Positions 1 to 9,418 of a stretch of 64,000 nucleotides of DNA are shown piece by piece. A program made the position numbers and the translations under genes. The stretch is from Arthrobacter sp. Hiyo4. GTDB lineage: Bacteria > Actinomycetota > Actinomycetes > Actinomycetales > Micrococcaceae. How positions within the stretch are numbered: position 1 is the stretch's first letter; the number at the start of each line of letters is the position of its first letter. Where the stretch lies: positions 558,001 to 622,000 of the forward strand of contig AP014718.1 of assembly GCA_002370555.1 (NCBI GenBank), given 5' to 3'. Below the pieces are notes generated by a model. That model worked only from the letters and a program-made list of their open reading frames with translations. It ran no database searches and was not told the origin of the DNA.

Positions 1-337
1 GGCGTGCCTTCAGGATGTCCACGCCGTGCCGCAGAAGCTGCGCGATCAGGTCCGATTTGCTGCCGAAGTTGTAGTAGACAGTGCCCTTGGAGACACCCGC
101 CGCCGCGGCGATTTCGTCCACGGTGACACCCGCGGCTCCCCGCTGGCCGATCAGCTCCATGGACGCGTCGAAGAGCTTCTGCCGGGTGGCGTTGGTCCGG
201 GCCGGGCGGAGCTTCTTCTCCGCCGGCCCGTGCGTGGCGGGATCGTGCCCCACGGGATAATGCACGCCGGGACCGTGCACGGCCGGATCATGTACGCCAG
301 GCTCAGGCACCCCAGCTCCCGGCGCGGGCGGGCTCAT
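1..337 (-). CDS. TetR-family transcriptional regulator (3' end outside window)
   Basis: The leftward reading frame gives a TetR helix-turn-helix at about residues 53-97, with the typical motifs VTVDEIAAAAGVSKGTVYYN and FGSKSDLIAQ. The ligand-binding half lies outside the window. The start ATG overlaps the yhgE stop as ATGA, so it is the third gene of the ABC-like / YhgE / TetR operon. It is the obvious candidate to bind the perfect inverted repeat in front of that operon (autoregulation is inferred). The first 40 residues are unusual: rich in His, Pro and Gly, with repeated VH-x-P steps. A later start is possible but I see no better one. Confidence 0.85.
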   Translation of the reverse strand, partial: MSPPAPGAGVPEPGVHDPAVHGPGVHYPVGHDPATHGPAEKKLRPARTNATRQKLFDASMELIGQRGAAGVTVDEIAAAAGVSKGTVYYNFGSKSDLIAQLLRHGVDILKAR

Positions 338-2368
338 ACCGCGATCTCCGGTTTGAGCGTTTTGAGTGTCCAGTACTTGTGCTTCCGCACCGCAAAGGTG
401 GACATCGCCGCGCCCAGCAACGTGTAGCCGAGCAGCCCCAGGACAGTGGGCACGATCCCGGACAGGTCTGCGCCGTAGATGAGGTGCCGCATGCCCGTGA
501 CCACGTAGCCCATGGGCAGGATTTCGTGGACAACATGGAGAGGCTGCGGGGTGGTCTGCCAGGGGAACGTGCCGCCCGAGGACACCAGCTGTAGCACCAG
601 CAGGATCAGTACCACCAGCTTGCCGGGTGACCCCAGCAGCGCCACGATGCCTTGGATGATGGCGCTGAAGGCCATGGCCGCGGCCAGCATAAACAGCCAC
701 ATCAGCACCGGATGCGCGGGGTTGAGGCCCAATGCCAGGTTCACCACGAGGGTCAGCAGGCTCGCCTGCACCACGGAAACGGCCAGGAACGGAAGCCAGC
801 CGCCGACGGCGATTTTCCAGGCCGGGGCGTTCGACGCCAGGGCCCGCTGGGTGATGGGCCGCATCGCCTGAACCAGCATGAAGATGCCGATCCACAAGGC
901 GAGCGTCAGGAAGAACGGTGCCAGCCCCGCGCCGTAGGAGTCCGCCTTTGCCTGGGAGACATTGCTGACCGCAACGGGATCGGCAATCACCTCTGAGAGG
1001 CTGCTTTTCTGCGAATCGTCCGGGTTGGGCACCTGCCCGGCTCCCTTGGAAATTTCGTCGGTCAGCGTCCGTGAGCCGTCAGCGGCAGTGCCGGCCCGGC
1101 TTCCAGCTGCCCCGCACCGGCGTCGAGCGCTTGCGCCCTTCCGCGAGGCGTCCGGCGCCGTCGAGCGCAGACTGCTCGCCGGTGGCCAGCGTGGCCGCCC
1201 CGGTGTGGAGCTGGTCAGCGCCACCGGAAGCCTGAACAATGGCGTCCTTCAGCGCAGGGGTGGCCGTGGCCAGCTGGGCTGCGCCGACACTCACGGCTTC
1301 GGAGCCGTCCGCGAGCTGCTGGATCTGGGTGGCGTCGGTCTGGATCCGGGTTTTCGCCGCGGCCACGGGGCTGGAGGTTGCCACCGTATCGAAGTCGGCC
1401 AGGATTTTGTCCGCCTGCGCCTGCGTGATCACTTCGGAGGCGACCAATCGGGCATTCGATTCGATCACGCGCGTCCGGAGCCCTTGGTCTGCGGCATCAA
1501 GCTGCGTGACGACGTCCTGGACCTTGCTGTTCAACTGGGCGTTCCCCGCGGCAACCTGGGCCGCGCCGTTGGCCAGCGTCCGCGTGTCGGTGGGCAGCGT
1601 GGCGGTGCTGTCCTTCAGGACGGAGAGCCCGCCGCTGAGCTGCCCGGCGCCGTCGGTCAGCTGATTGGCCCCGTCCCGCAATTTCAGCTGCCCGTTGTAG
1701 AGCTCGCCGGCTCCCGCGCTGAGCTCGCTGGTACCCGTATGCAGGGTGACGGTCCCGTCGCGGAGGGTGGCCACTCCGTCCGCCAGCTGCCCGGCGCCGT
1801 CGGCGGCCTTGAGCATCTGGGCGTGGATGGTGCCGAAGCCCGTGAGCAGCTGGTTCGCCGTCTCTTCGCCCACTTCCTTGGCCACAGTTGTGTGCACCGC
1901 GGTGGTCAGCTTGTCCACGATGGTGCTCAGCAGGTAGTTGTTGGCATCGTTGGTGGTGACGTTCAGCATCGCCTGGCTGGCTGAATCGAAGCTGCCGGGT
2001 GAGACCAGGTTCGTGGAGAACTCTGCCGGAATTTTCAGTGCAAACGCGTACTTGCCGCTGCTGACCCCTGCGTCGGCCTCGGCCGCAGAGGGGACCGCCT
2101 GCCAGTTGAAGACGTTTCCCTCCACCAGGCCGTCCGCCACCTTCTTGCCCGCCTGGAGCTCGGTGCCGTCGCTGGACGTGGCGCCGGTGTCTTCCACCAC
2201 CAGGGCGGCCTCGATCTGGTTCAGGTTCCCGTAGGGATTCCAGTTCGCGTAAAGGTACACGGCCCCGTACAGCAGCGGCACCATGATCAGGGCCAGGATG
2301 GTCAGCTTCGGCAGCAACCCACCGGTCATCCGCTTGAGTTCGGAACGGGCCAGCCGCAGTACGGTCAC
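334..2368 (-). CDS. YhgE/Pip-family membrane protein
   Basis: About 678 residues once two missing bases are restored, near 1140 and 1093, both in G-rich runs 45 bp apart. The N-terminus has one membrane helix (residues ~17-40, LILALIMVPLLYG-like). A long extracytoplasmic region follows, made of repeated GA-x-QL-x-DG-A-x-x-L steps typical of YhgE/Pip proteins, then a C-terminal block of about five to six membrane helices. The family is related to ABC-2 permeases and the ESX/phage-infection protein; substrate unknown. The GTG start overlaps the stop of the upstream ABC-like gene (GTGA), supporting translational coupling and a joint transporter. The breaks look like sequence errors. Confidence 0.85.
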
Positions 2369-3071
2369 TTGGCATCCTCGGTTTCGAGTAAGAGGGATTC
2401 GGTTTCTTCGTCTTTGAGAGCCGGCGCATCGGGCGCTTCGTCCACGTCAGGGACGGCGTTACCGATCACGGTGGCCGGTCCCGTCCACGCTGCCGGGAGG
2501 GCAGTAACGGTGACGACGACGGCGAGCGGCCGGCCGGCGTCGTACGCCAGCTCTTCCAGCCGCGGGAGCCAGTCCGCAGCGTGGGCACCGTGCCTGTCGG
2601 GGAGTCCACCACCAAAAGGTCCGTGTGCGGGTTGGCGAGGGCCAGGGCCGTCAGCAGTTCAATGCGCCGGTCTGGCGCCAGCTGCTCCGTCCACAGGTCC
2701 GCGATGTCCTCGAAACTGTTGACTTTGAGCCAGGGCTTGCTCAGCAGCGCGCCCCGGTAGCGACGGGGGATCAGGGCAAGGTCCTCGGTGACAAGGTCCC
2801 GGACACTGAGGTGCTGCTCGGGCTCATTCACGTTGGGGGAATCCACCAGGGCGCTTGAGAGGCGGAGGGATTTGGTGCGTTCGTTGGCGTCCCAGGACAT
2901 CCGGCCGCCGGTGGGTTTCATCCGCCCGCTGATGGTCAGGGCAAGGGCTGTCCGTTGGTCCTGGCGTTCGGCGGTGACGAGGAGGAGCTCACCCCGGCCG
3001 ACCCGCAGAGAGGTGGGCGGAAGCAAATCGTCGCGCCGGCCTTTCACATGGAGCTGCTGTACGGAGAGCAA
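2365..3071 (-). CDS. degenerate ABC-type ATPase-like subunit
   Basis: About 235 residues after restoring one base near 2575. The fold pattern of an ABC nucleotide-binding domain is visible: an N-terminal LxVxGRRDDLL...LRVGRGELLLVT strand pattern, a Q-loop-like middle, and LLVVDSPTG where a Walker B LLLDEPT would be. The Walker A loop is absent: the expected GxxGxGKS/T is AERQDQRTALAL, with no lysine. It is the first gene of the operon and its stop overlaps yhgE. I infer a non-hydrolysing partner of YhgE; it could also be a diverged active ATPase. The start is TTG at 3071, with GAAAGG about 7 nt upstream. Confidence 0.6.
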
Positions 3072-3111
3072 AAATGGCCTTTCGACGGTGTATGTCCGCC
3101 TCCAGCCTAAC

Positions 3112-3131
3112 TGAACTGACTGGTCAGTTCA
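3112..3131. promoter_or_regulatory. Perfect 20-bp inverted repeat, likely TetR operator
   Basis: TGAACTGAC and GTCAGTTCA are perfect 9-bp arms around a 2-bp centre. The site lies 41 bp upstream of the first codon of the ABC-like / yhgE / tetR operon. Size and symmetry match operators of TetR-family repressors, and the operon's last gene is a TetR regulator. Confidence 0.75.
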
Positions 3132-3192
3132 AATAGAGTGGGAGTAGGGCCAGGGTGGAGTAGGCCAGCGCGAACGGACACCTGGGCCCCTC

Positions 3193-4688
3193 CTACAAGC
3201 CGTACTTCTCCAGGAGCCGCAGCCACACCTCGCTGACCGTTGGAAACGATGGCACCGCATGCCACAGCCGCTCCAGCGGGACCTCGCCCACCACCGCGAT
3301 GGTGGCCGCGTGCAGCAGTTCGCCCACGTCCGGGCCCGCGAAGGTGGCGCCGAGCAGGACCCGCCGGTCCTCGTCCACCACCAGTTGCGCCCAGCCTTCG
3401 TAGTGTTCCGAATGCAGGGACGAACCCGACACTTGGATTGGCAGCTCCACGGACGACACGTTGTAGCCGTCCCGTTTAGCCTGTTCCACCGAGCGCCCGA
3501 CGGCTGCAAGTTCGGGATCGGTGAACACCACGTTCGGGACAGCATGCTGGTTGGCGGTCTGGGCGTACCGGCTCCAGGCCGCAGGCGTGCCGCTGAGTTC
3601 GCCCTTGGCGCGGGCCGCGATGGCGTCGCCGGTGGCGCGGGCCTCGTACTTGCCCTGGTGTGTGAAGAAGTTGCTGCCGGCGGCGTCGCCAACAGCGTAG
3701 AGCCAGGGGTCCTCGCCCTCCTCATCCGGGGTGTCCAGGGTGCCCGGGACGCCTTGGACTAGACCGGTGCAGTCGGTGGTGAGTGTCAGCGGCTGCCCAT
3801 CCTGGGCCTCGAAGCCCAGGCTTTCCAGGCCGAGGCCCTCGAGGGCCGGATGCCGGCCGGTCGAAACGAGGACCTTGTCAGCGGTTACGGTGCTTCGGCC
3901 GTCCGGCGTCTGGTCCTGAAGTGCCAGGGTGAACGTACCGTCGTCGTTTTCCCTGACACTTTCGGTGGACGTGTTGAGGCGGACCGCCACGCCGTCCGCG
4001 CGCAGCCCCGCGACCACAAGCTTGCTGGCCTCTGCGGGGAACGTTCCCAGCAGGCTGCTCCTGGCCACCAGCGTCACGTCTGAGCCCAGGCGTGCGAAGG
4101 CCTGCGCCAGCTCGCTGCCCGCGACGCCCCGCCGATCACGGCCAGGCGCTCCGGTACCTCCCTGGCCGAGGTGGCTTCGCGTGTGCCCCAGACCTGCAGG
4201 TCCGCCAGCCCGTCGATGGGAGGTGTGGTTGGCGTGGAGCCGGTGGCGAGTACGACGGCGTGACGCGCCTTGAGCCCGTAGGTGTTGCCGTCCAGCCCGG
4301 CTACTTCAACGGTGCGCGGTGCGGTGATCCAGCCGTGGCCGCGGATCAGCTCAATCCCGGTATCTTCCAGCCACTTCACCTGGCTGTCGTCCTGCCAGTT
4401 TGCAGTGAAATAGTCCCGGCGCTTCAGGACTGCGGCTGCATCCAGTGTCAGGGTGACGGCTTCCGCTGCGCCGGGTACCGACTGCGCGCCATGCAGGGCG
4501 GTGCCGGGGCGGAGCAGGGCTTTGGACGGCATGCAGGCCCAATACGAGCATTCGCCGCCCACCAGTTCGGCTTCGATAAGGACCGCCGTCAGGCCGCCCT
4601 GGACCACCCGGTCGGCGACGTTTTCCCCCACGGCACCGGCGCCGATCACAATGACATCGAATTCACGTTGCAGCGGTTCAAGCGTCAT
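3193..4688 (-). CDS. NAD(P)/FAD-dependent disulfide oxidoreductase (dihydrolipoamide/mercuric reductase-like)
   Basis: About 498 residues after restoring one base near 4125. Visible parts: N-terminal FAD Rossmann motif VIVIGAGAVGENVA; redox-active disulfide GGECSYWACMPSKALL (two Cys five residues apart); second dinucleotide motif AVIGGGVAG (spans the break); FAD contact YAVGDAAG; C-terminal dimer domain ending HAVPSFPTVSEVWL, where the family has its catalytic HxxPT-like segment. This is a class I pyridine-nucleotide-disulfide oxidoreductase. The substrate (dihydrolipoamide, mycothiol disulfide or other) cannot be decided from sequence. It stands alone, with no lipoyl-complex genes nearby. 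Confidence 0.85.
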
Positions 4689-4775
4689 TCGTCCAGCCTA
4701 CGCCCGCCTCGCGGGAGGCGGGGGAGCACCGTCGTCGTCATTCCGGTAACTGCAGAACTGCCTAGCTTAAAGACT

Positions 4776-4809
4776 AAAGGCCCGTATCAGCGAACCGATA
4801 CGGGCCTTT
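4776..4809. terminator. Hairpin terminator downstream of tRNA-Arg
   Basis: AAAGGCCCGTATC and GATACGGGCCTTT form perfect 13-bp arms around an 8-nt loop. It lies just past the 3' end of the leftward tRNA-Arg gene. Confidence 0.7.
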
Positions 4810-4814
4810 CTCTG

Positions 4815-4888
<74 letters not shown>

Positions 4889-4986
4889 ATTTTGTGTTTC
4901 GCGGAGTTTCTTGCTCCCCGAACCTCGAATTACTTTACGCGAGGGTGGCCCGGAGTGCCAAATCGAGAAGCATGTAATCTAGCCGA

Positions 4987-5014
4987 CTAGACCGGTCTAG
5001 GTGACCTTAGTCAC
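4987..5014. promoter_or_regulatory. Palindrome plus CRP/GlxR-like site upstream of pckA
   Basis: CTAGACCGGTCTAG (4987-5000) is a perfect 14-bp palindrome. It abuts GTGACCTTAGTCAC (5001-5014), which fits the CRP/GlxR consensus core GTGA-N6-TCAC. pck genes are known targets of the CRP-like regulator GlxR in Corynebacterium, so cAMP-dependent control is a reasonable inference. The site is about 150 bp upstream of the start codon. Confidence 0.5.
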
Positions 5015-5031
5015 TTAAATACTGCAGTTTG

Positions 5032-5064
5032 TGCGCGGTTTTCCTTGAATTTGCGCGGTTTTCC
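5032..5064. repeat. Direct repeat pair in the pckA leader
   Basis: TGCGCGGTTTTCC occurs at 5032-5044 and again at 5052-5064, exactly 20 bp apart (about two helical turns). This suggests two protomers of a regulator on one DNA face upstream of pckA. The binding protein is unknown. Confidence 0.5.
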
Positions 5065-5165
5065 GCTCCAACGATCACGAACGTGCACCGCTGACCTCGC
5101 ATGACGCCCTTAGGCGGCCCAATAGCATTTAGTCCACACCGATGACCCCGAGGAAGGGAACCGCA

Positions 5166-6991
5166 ATGGGCGATCTCGCACGACTGCCGCTGCTTGAGAA
5201 AGCACCCACCACGCATGCTGGCCTGCTGGCATGGGTCGAAGAGGTTGCTGGACTCACGCAGCCCGACCGGATCCACTGGGTCGACGGGTCCGAGCAGGAA
5301 AACACGCGCCTTACCGATGAGCTCGTCGCAGCAGGAACGCTGACGCGCCTGAACCAGGAGCTCTTCCCCAACTCTTTCGCTGCATTCTCTGATCCCGCGG
5401 ACGTAGCCCGGGTGGAAGAACAGACCTTCATCTGCTCCGAGAAGGAGCACGACGCCGGCTTTACCAATAACTGGATGGCCCCGGCTGCGATGAAGGAAAA
5501 GCTGCGCGGACTGTTCGCTGGTTCCATGCGCGGACGCACCATGTACGTCATCCCGTTCGTCATGGGCCACCTGGATGCCGAGGATCCCAAGTTCGGCGTG
5601 GAGATCACCGACAGCGCCTACGTTGTTGCCTCGATGCGCATCATGGCCCGCATCGGCACCGACGTTCTGAACCGCATCACCGAGACCAACGCCTTCTTCG
5701 TCCCGGCCCTGCACTCCCTGGGTGCGCCGCTCGAAGCAGGCCAGGCGGACGTGCCTTGGCCGTGCAACCCGGACAAGTGGATCGTCCACTTCCCGGAGGA
5801 GCGCTCCATCTGGTCCTTCGGCTCCGGTTACGGCGGCAACGCGCTGCTGGGCAAGAAGTGCTACGCCCTTCGCATCGCTTCCGTGATGGCCCGCGACGAG
5901 GGCTGGCTGGCCGAGCACATGCTCATCCTGAAGCTGACATCCCCGGAGCAGAAGACGTACTACGTCTCTGCTGCCTTCCCCTCCGCCTGCGGCAAGACCA
6001 ACCTTGCGCTGCTCGATCCCACCATCGAAGGCTGGAAGGTGGAAACCCTTGGCGATGACATCACCTGGATGCGCTTCGGCAAGGAAGGCGAGCTCCGTGC
6101 CGTCAACCCGAGGCCGGCCTCTTCGGCGTGGCTCCGGGCACCGGTTGGGGCACCAACCCCAACGCGATGCGCGCCATCGCCAAGGGCAACAGCATCTTCA
6201 CCAACGTCGCACTGACCGACGACGGCGGCGTGTGGTGGGAAGGCATGACCGAGGAAGTGCCCGCGCACCTGACCGACTGGCAGGGCAACTCCTGGACCAC
6301 GGACTCGGACAAGCCCGCCGCCCACCCGAACTCCCGCTTCTGCACGCCGATCGACCAGATCGACATGCTGGCCGAGGAGTACAACAACCCCGACGGAGTG
6401 GAGCTTTCCGCGATCCTGTTCGGCGGCCGCCGCAAGACCACCATTCCCCTGGTGACGGAGGCGCGCAGCTGGTCAAACGGCATCTTCATGGGTTCCACGC
6501 TGTCCTCCGAGACCACTGCCGCGGCAGCCGGGGCAGTGGGCGTGGTGCGCCGCGATCCCATGGCCATGCTGCCGTTTATGGGCTACGACGCCGGCGACTA
6601 CCTCAACCACTGGGTGAACCTGTCTGCCAAGGGCAATCCGGAGCGCCTGCCCAAGATCTTCCTGGTGAACTGGTTCCGCCGCACGGCCGAGGGTGGCTTC
6701 GCCTGGCCTGGCTTCGGCGACAACGCCCGTGTCCTCAAGTGGGCCATCGAGCGCCTCGAAGGCAAGGCAGACGCCGTCGAGACGCCCATCGGCTTTGTTC
6801 CCACCGGCGAATCCATTGACCTCAAGGGCCTGGACATGACGCCTGCCCAGGTCGAGGAAGCTGTCCGTGTTGACCCGGCCGAGTGGGCCACCGAGCTCGC
6901 ATCCATCGAGGAGTGGTACGCCAACTTCGGCGATTCCCTCCCCGAGGCGCTGCAGTCCGAGCTTGCAAGCCTGAAATCCCGCCTGGGCTGA
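5166..6991 (+). CDS. pckA: Phosphoenolpyruvate carboxykinase (GTP)
   Basis: Interconverts oxaloacetate + GTP and phosphoenolpyruvate + CO2 + GDP; cytosolic entry step of gluconeogenesis. 608 residues once one base is restored near 6110 (GTCAACCCG-GAG expected), the normal length for the GTP-dependent family. Visible signatures: P-loop [11 protein letters not shown], kinase-2 [23 protein letters not shown] after the break, and VNWFRR / [11 protein letters not shown] near the C-terminus. The start at 5166 is preferred over an upstream in-frame ATG because AGGAAGGG lies 7 nt before it. It is a single gene with an elaborate upstream region and two strong hairpins downstream. Confidence 0.97.
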
Positions 6992-7013
6992 GTCCGGCGC
7001 CTCCACACCACAG

Positions 7014-7070
7014 CGCGGGGTCACTCCTTGCCCAATAAACCACCGTTTACGGGCAAGGAGTGACCCCGCG
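7014..7070. terminator. Strong hairpin after pckA
   Basis: CGCGGGGTCACTCCTTGCCC (7014-7033) pairs perfectly with 7051-7070 around a 17-nt loop. It starts 22 bp after the pckA stop. The T-tract is weak, so it may act as a terminator or an mRNA 3' stabiliser. Confidence 0.6.
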
Positions 7071-7084
7071 TTGCTGCTTAAATA

Positions 7085-7134
7085 ACGACGGCGGCCTCGC
7101 ACCTTTTGCAGGAAAGGTGCGAGGCCGCCGTCGT
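7085..7134. terminator. Bidirectional hairpin between pckA and hmp
   Basis: Perfect 22-bp arms (7085-7106 and 7113-7134) surround the loop TGCAGG. It sits 8 bp from the hmp stop and separates two convergent genes. AAA and TTT tracts flank the loop. Confidence 0.75.
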
Positions 7135-7141
7135 AGGTTAA

Positions 7142-8302
7142 TTAGGAAGCGAGCCAGATGTCCGGGCCGAAGACCTCGTAGTGGATGCGAGTGGCCGGGA
7201 TGCCGGCGCTGATGGCCTCGTTGCGGATGTGCTTCATAAACGGCAGCGGGCCGCACAGGTACAGCGACGCGTTGGCCGGCAGGTCCACTTCGCGCAGGGA
7301 CATGAAGCCTTCGTTGGCCCCGTCCTGTGGCTCTTCGAGCCACAGCTGGAGGTCGGCACCGGCGAGGCGTTCGACGTCGTCCGTCATCTGACCGCGCAGC
7401 GCCCAGCTGTCCAGGGTGCTTTCCGCGTGCAGTACCAGCACCTGCCGGTCGGAGCCCGAGTCGGCGAGGGAGCGCAGGATCGACGCCGTCGGTGTGCAGC
7501 CGATGCCGGCCGATGCCAGGACTACCGGACCGTCGCCCTCCTTGAGGGTGATCTCGCCGTACGGGTTGGAGATCTCCAGGATGTCGCCAACCTCGACGGC
7601 GTTGTGGAGCACGGGGGAGACCTCACCGCCGTCGTCGAGTTTGGTGGTGAAGCTGCGGCTGGTGCCTGCATCGCCCGAAAGTGAGTACTGCCGGACCTGG
7701 CGCAGGCCATCCGGCAGCTGGACCTTGACGCTGACGTACTGACCCGGCAGGGCAGCCGTGACGGGGGTGTCGTCAGCGGGTTCGAGGGTGAAGGTCATGG
7801 AGCCAATGCCGGCAGGGATCTTGGCAGCGACCTTCCACGGGGTCCACATCTTGCCGTTGGCCTGTGCTGCGTAGAGGCCCTTTTCGAGCTTGATCAGGGC
7901 GTCGGCCATCAGCCAATAGACTTCAGTCCAGGCCTCGGCGATCTCAGGGGTGATGACCTCGGCCAGGTCCTCCGCGATGGCCGCGAAGAGGTGTTCGTAG
8001 ACCACCTGGTACTGGGGCTCAGTGATGCCGAGCGACGCGTGCCGGTGGGCGATGCGGGAAAGCACGGTTTCGGGGAGGGTGCCAGGGTGGTTGACCAGGT
8101 GCGTGGCGAAAGCGGCGATGCTTCCGGCCAGCGCCTGCTGCTGGTTGCCCGAGCGCTGGTTGGAGCGGCTGAACAGGCCATCCAACAGTTCCGGGTGGGC
8201 CGCGAACAGCCGTGCATAGAACTTGGGAGTGATGGCGCCGATCCGGGAACCGACGAGCGGCAGCGTGGCCTCAATGACGGGGCGGGATTTGTCCGAGAGC
8301 AT
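7142..8302 (-). CDS. hmp: Flavohemoprotein / nitric oxide dioxygenase
   Basis: Oxidises NO to nitrate with O2 and NAD(P)H in the cytosol. 386 residues, intact. An N-terminal globin (residues 1-~140) has B10 Tyr29 in PKFYARLF and proximal His88 in HRHASLGI. An FAD-binding barrel follows, with RQYSLS at ~205, and then an NAD domain with ASAGIGCTPTASIL and a C-terminal YEVFGPD. Start ATG with GCAGGAG 6-7 nt upstream. It lies 140 bp downstream of nsrR on the same strand, the usual partner regulator, with two candidate operators in the gap. Confidence 0.96.
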   Translation of the reverse strand: MLSDKSRPVIEATLPLVGSRIGAITPKFYARLFAAHPELLDGLFSRSNQRSGNQQQALAGSIAAFATHLVNHPGTLPETVLSRIAHRHASLGITEPQYQVVYEHLFAAIAEDLAEVITPEIAEAWTEVYWLMADALIKLEKGLYAAQANGKMWTPWKVAAKIPAGIGSMTFTLEPADDTPVTAALPGQYVSVKVQLPDGLRQVRQYSLSGDAGTSRSFTTKLDDGGEVSPVLHNAVEVGDILEISNPYGEITLKEGDGPVVLASAGIGCTPTASILRSLADSGSDRQVLVLHAESTLDSWALRGQMTDDVERLAGADLQLWLEEPQDGANEGFMSLREVDLPANASLYLCGPLPFMKHIRNEAISAGIPATRIHYEVFGPDIWLAS

Positions 8303-8346
8303 GTGTACTCCTGCGATAGGGGACCGGGCTTTCGTCCGGTCAATGT

Positions 8347-8402
8347 GAATACTTACATATGAAATGCGTGTATTCGTACCTCAAGTTCTACACCCTGTAG
8401 AA
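8347..8402. promoter_or_regulatory. Candidate NsrR operators in the hmp promoter
   Basis: Two inverted repeats lie between nsrR and hmp. GAATAC (8347-8352) and GTATTC (8370-8375) are arms of a 29-bp imperfect palindrome. TTCTACA and TGTAGAA (8386-8392, 8396-8402) are perfect 7-bp arms around CCC. AT content is locally high. Either could bind the adjacent NsrR-like protein; I cannot choose from sequence. Confidence 0.5.
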
Positions 8403-8442
8403 GTTCGGATCAAATTAGTGGGGATGCGGGTGCGGCGCGGGG

Positions 8443-8891
8443 CTACAGGCCGGGGCGCAGGCCGATCATCTGGAACACGGGTGCCATCTGCCGCGAGCCG
8501 GGAAGTTCGGCTATCACCACTGCATCAAGTTCCCGGTAAAACGCTTCACGGGCGCGGGCCAGCGCGACGCGAAGCCTGCATTCGTGGATGAGCGGGCAGT
8601 CGCCGCCCGGAGCCGCACAGTCGGCGGGGTCCGTCCGGGTGTCCAGGTCCCGCAGGACCTGGCCCACGGTTGCCCGGCGGCCGGCGGGGCTGAGCCGGAT
8701 CCGCCCGCTCTGCCGCGCTCTACCTCGATCAGGCCCAGGCTGCGCAGCTTGGCCATCGCCTTGCTGACGTGGTTGTACGGAGTTCCCACGGCATCGGCGA
8801 TACTCTGCGTGGTCAGGAGGGTGGCCCTGGGCGCGGCGGCCAGGACCATCAGCGCCCGGAGGCTGACGTCTGCGAAGGCGTTGATTTTCAT
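8443..8891 (-). CDS. nsrR: Rrf2-family NO-sensing repressor, NsrR-like
   Basis: 149 residues after restoring one G near 8699. An N-terminal winged helix (MKINAFADVSLRALMVLA...QSIADAVGTPYNHVSKAM) is followed by the Rrf2 cluster-binding cysteines in CAAPGGDCPLIHEC (C-x6-C-x5-C). This arrangement and the neighbour hmp point to NsrR, which loses DNA binding when NO damages its Fe-S cluster and so derepresses hmp. It follows the upstream hypothetical gene by 17 bp and is probably co-transcribed with it. Confidence 0.88.
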
Positions 8892-8908
8892 GGCAACCTG
8901 AGTGCGGT

Positions 8909-9418
8909 CTAGTCCACCCAGACGGTGGGTTCGCTGGTGTCAGCGGCGAGCTGGCCAAACTCCCATTCGTAGGTCCCGGTGTTAGCGGCGTAGGGGAGGA
9001 CCGCAGCGAAAACTGATCCGTCGCGGTGTTCGGCAGCTACATGGATGGCATCTGTTTCTTCCTCCACCAAGAGGATGTCGCAGACAATTGCGGCGGCCCG
9101 GAAGTCAGCACGGTTCTGCCGGAGTAGTTCGGTGAGGTCGCTGATCATCGTGTCCGCGTCGAAGTCTCCGTCGGAGCCGTCCTCGGCATCAGCCGGCGTG
9201 ACAGCCACCAGCCGGACCTCGCCGTCGTTCTCCACCACCAGTGCGAACGGCAGGAAGCCGCCGTTTCGCTCGAGCTGTTCCTGGGCTGCGCCGACGCCCG
9301 TGCCCAGCAGGTTCTCCAGGTCCGTGGCCGAGGCCTCCGGAACGGAATCCCGCCACGAAGCCACCGCAGCCGGGCCGTCCGTGGCTCCGTGGGCCACCTC
9401 GGGTTTAGCGCCGGACAT
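8909..9418 (-). CDS. Conserved hypothetical protein
   Basis: 169 residues, acidic, with no signal peptide or membrane segment. The middle alternates strands and helices (FALVVENDGEVRLVAVTP, DDILLVEE-like, HVAAEHRDG, AAVLPYA), resembling a small alpha/beta fold. I do not recognise a family with known function. The ATG lies inside the end of manB (14-bp overlap) and the stop is 17 bp before nsrR, so it is likely translated from the manB-nsrR message. Confidence 0.7.
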   Translation of the reverse strand: MSGAKPEVAHGATDGPAAVASWRDSVPEASATDLENLLGTGVGAAQEQLERNGGFLPFALVVENDGEVRLVAVTPADAEDGSDGDFDADTMISDLTELLRQNRADFRAAAIVCDILLVEEETDAIHVAAEHRDGSVFAAVLPYAANTGTYEWEFGQLAADTSEPTVWVD

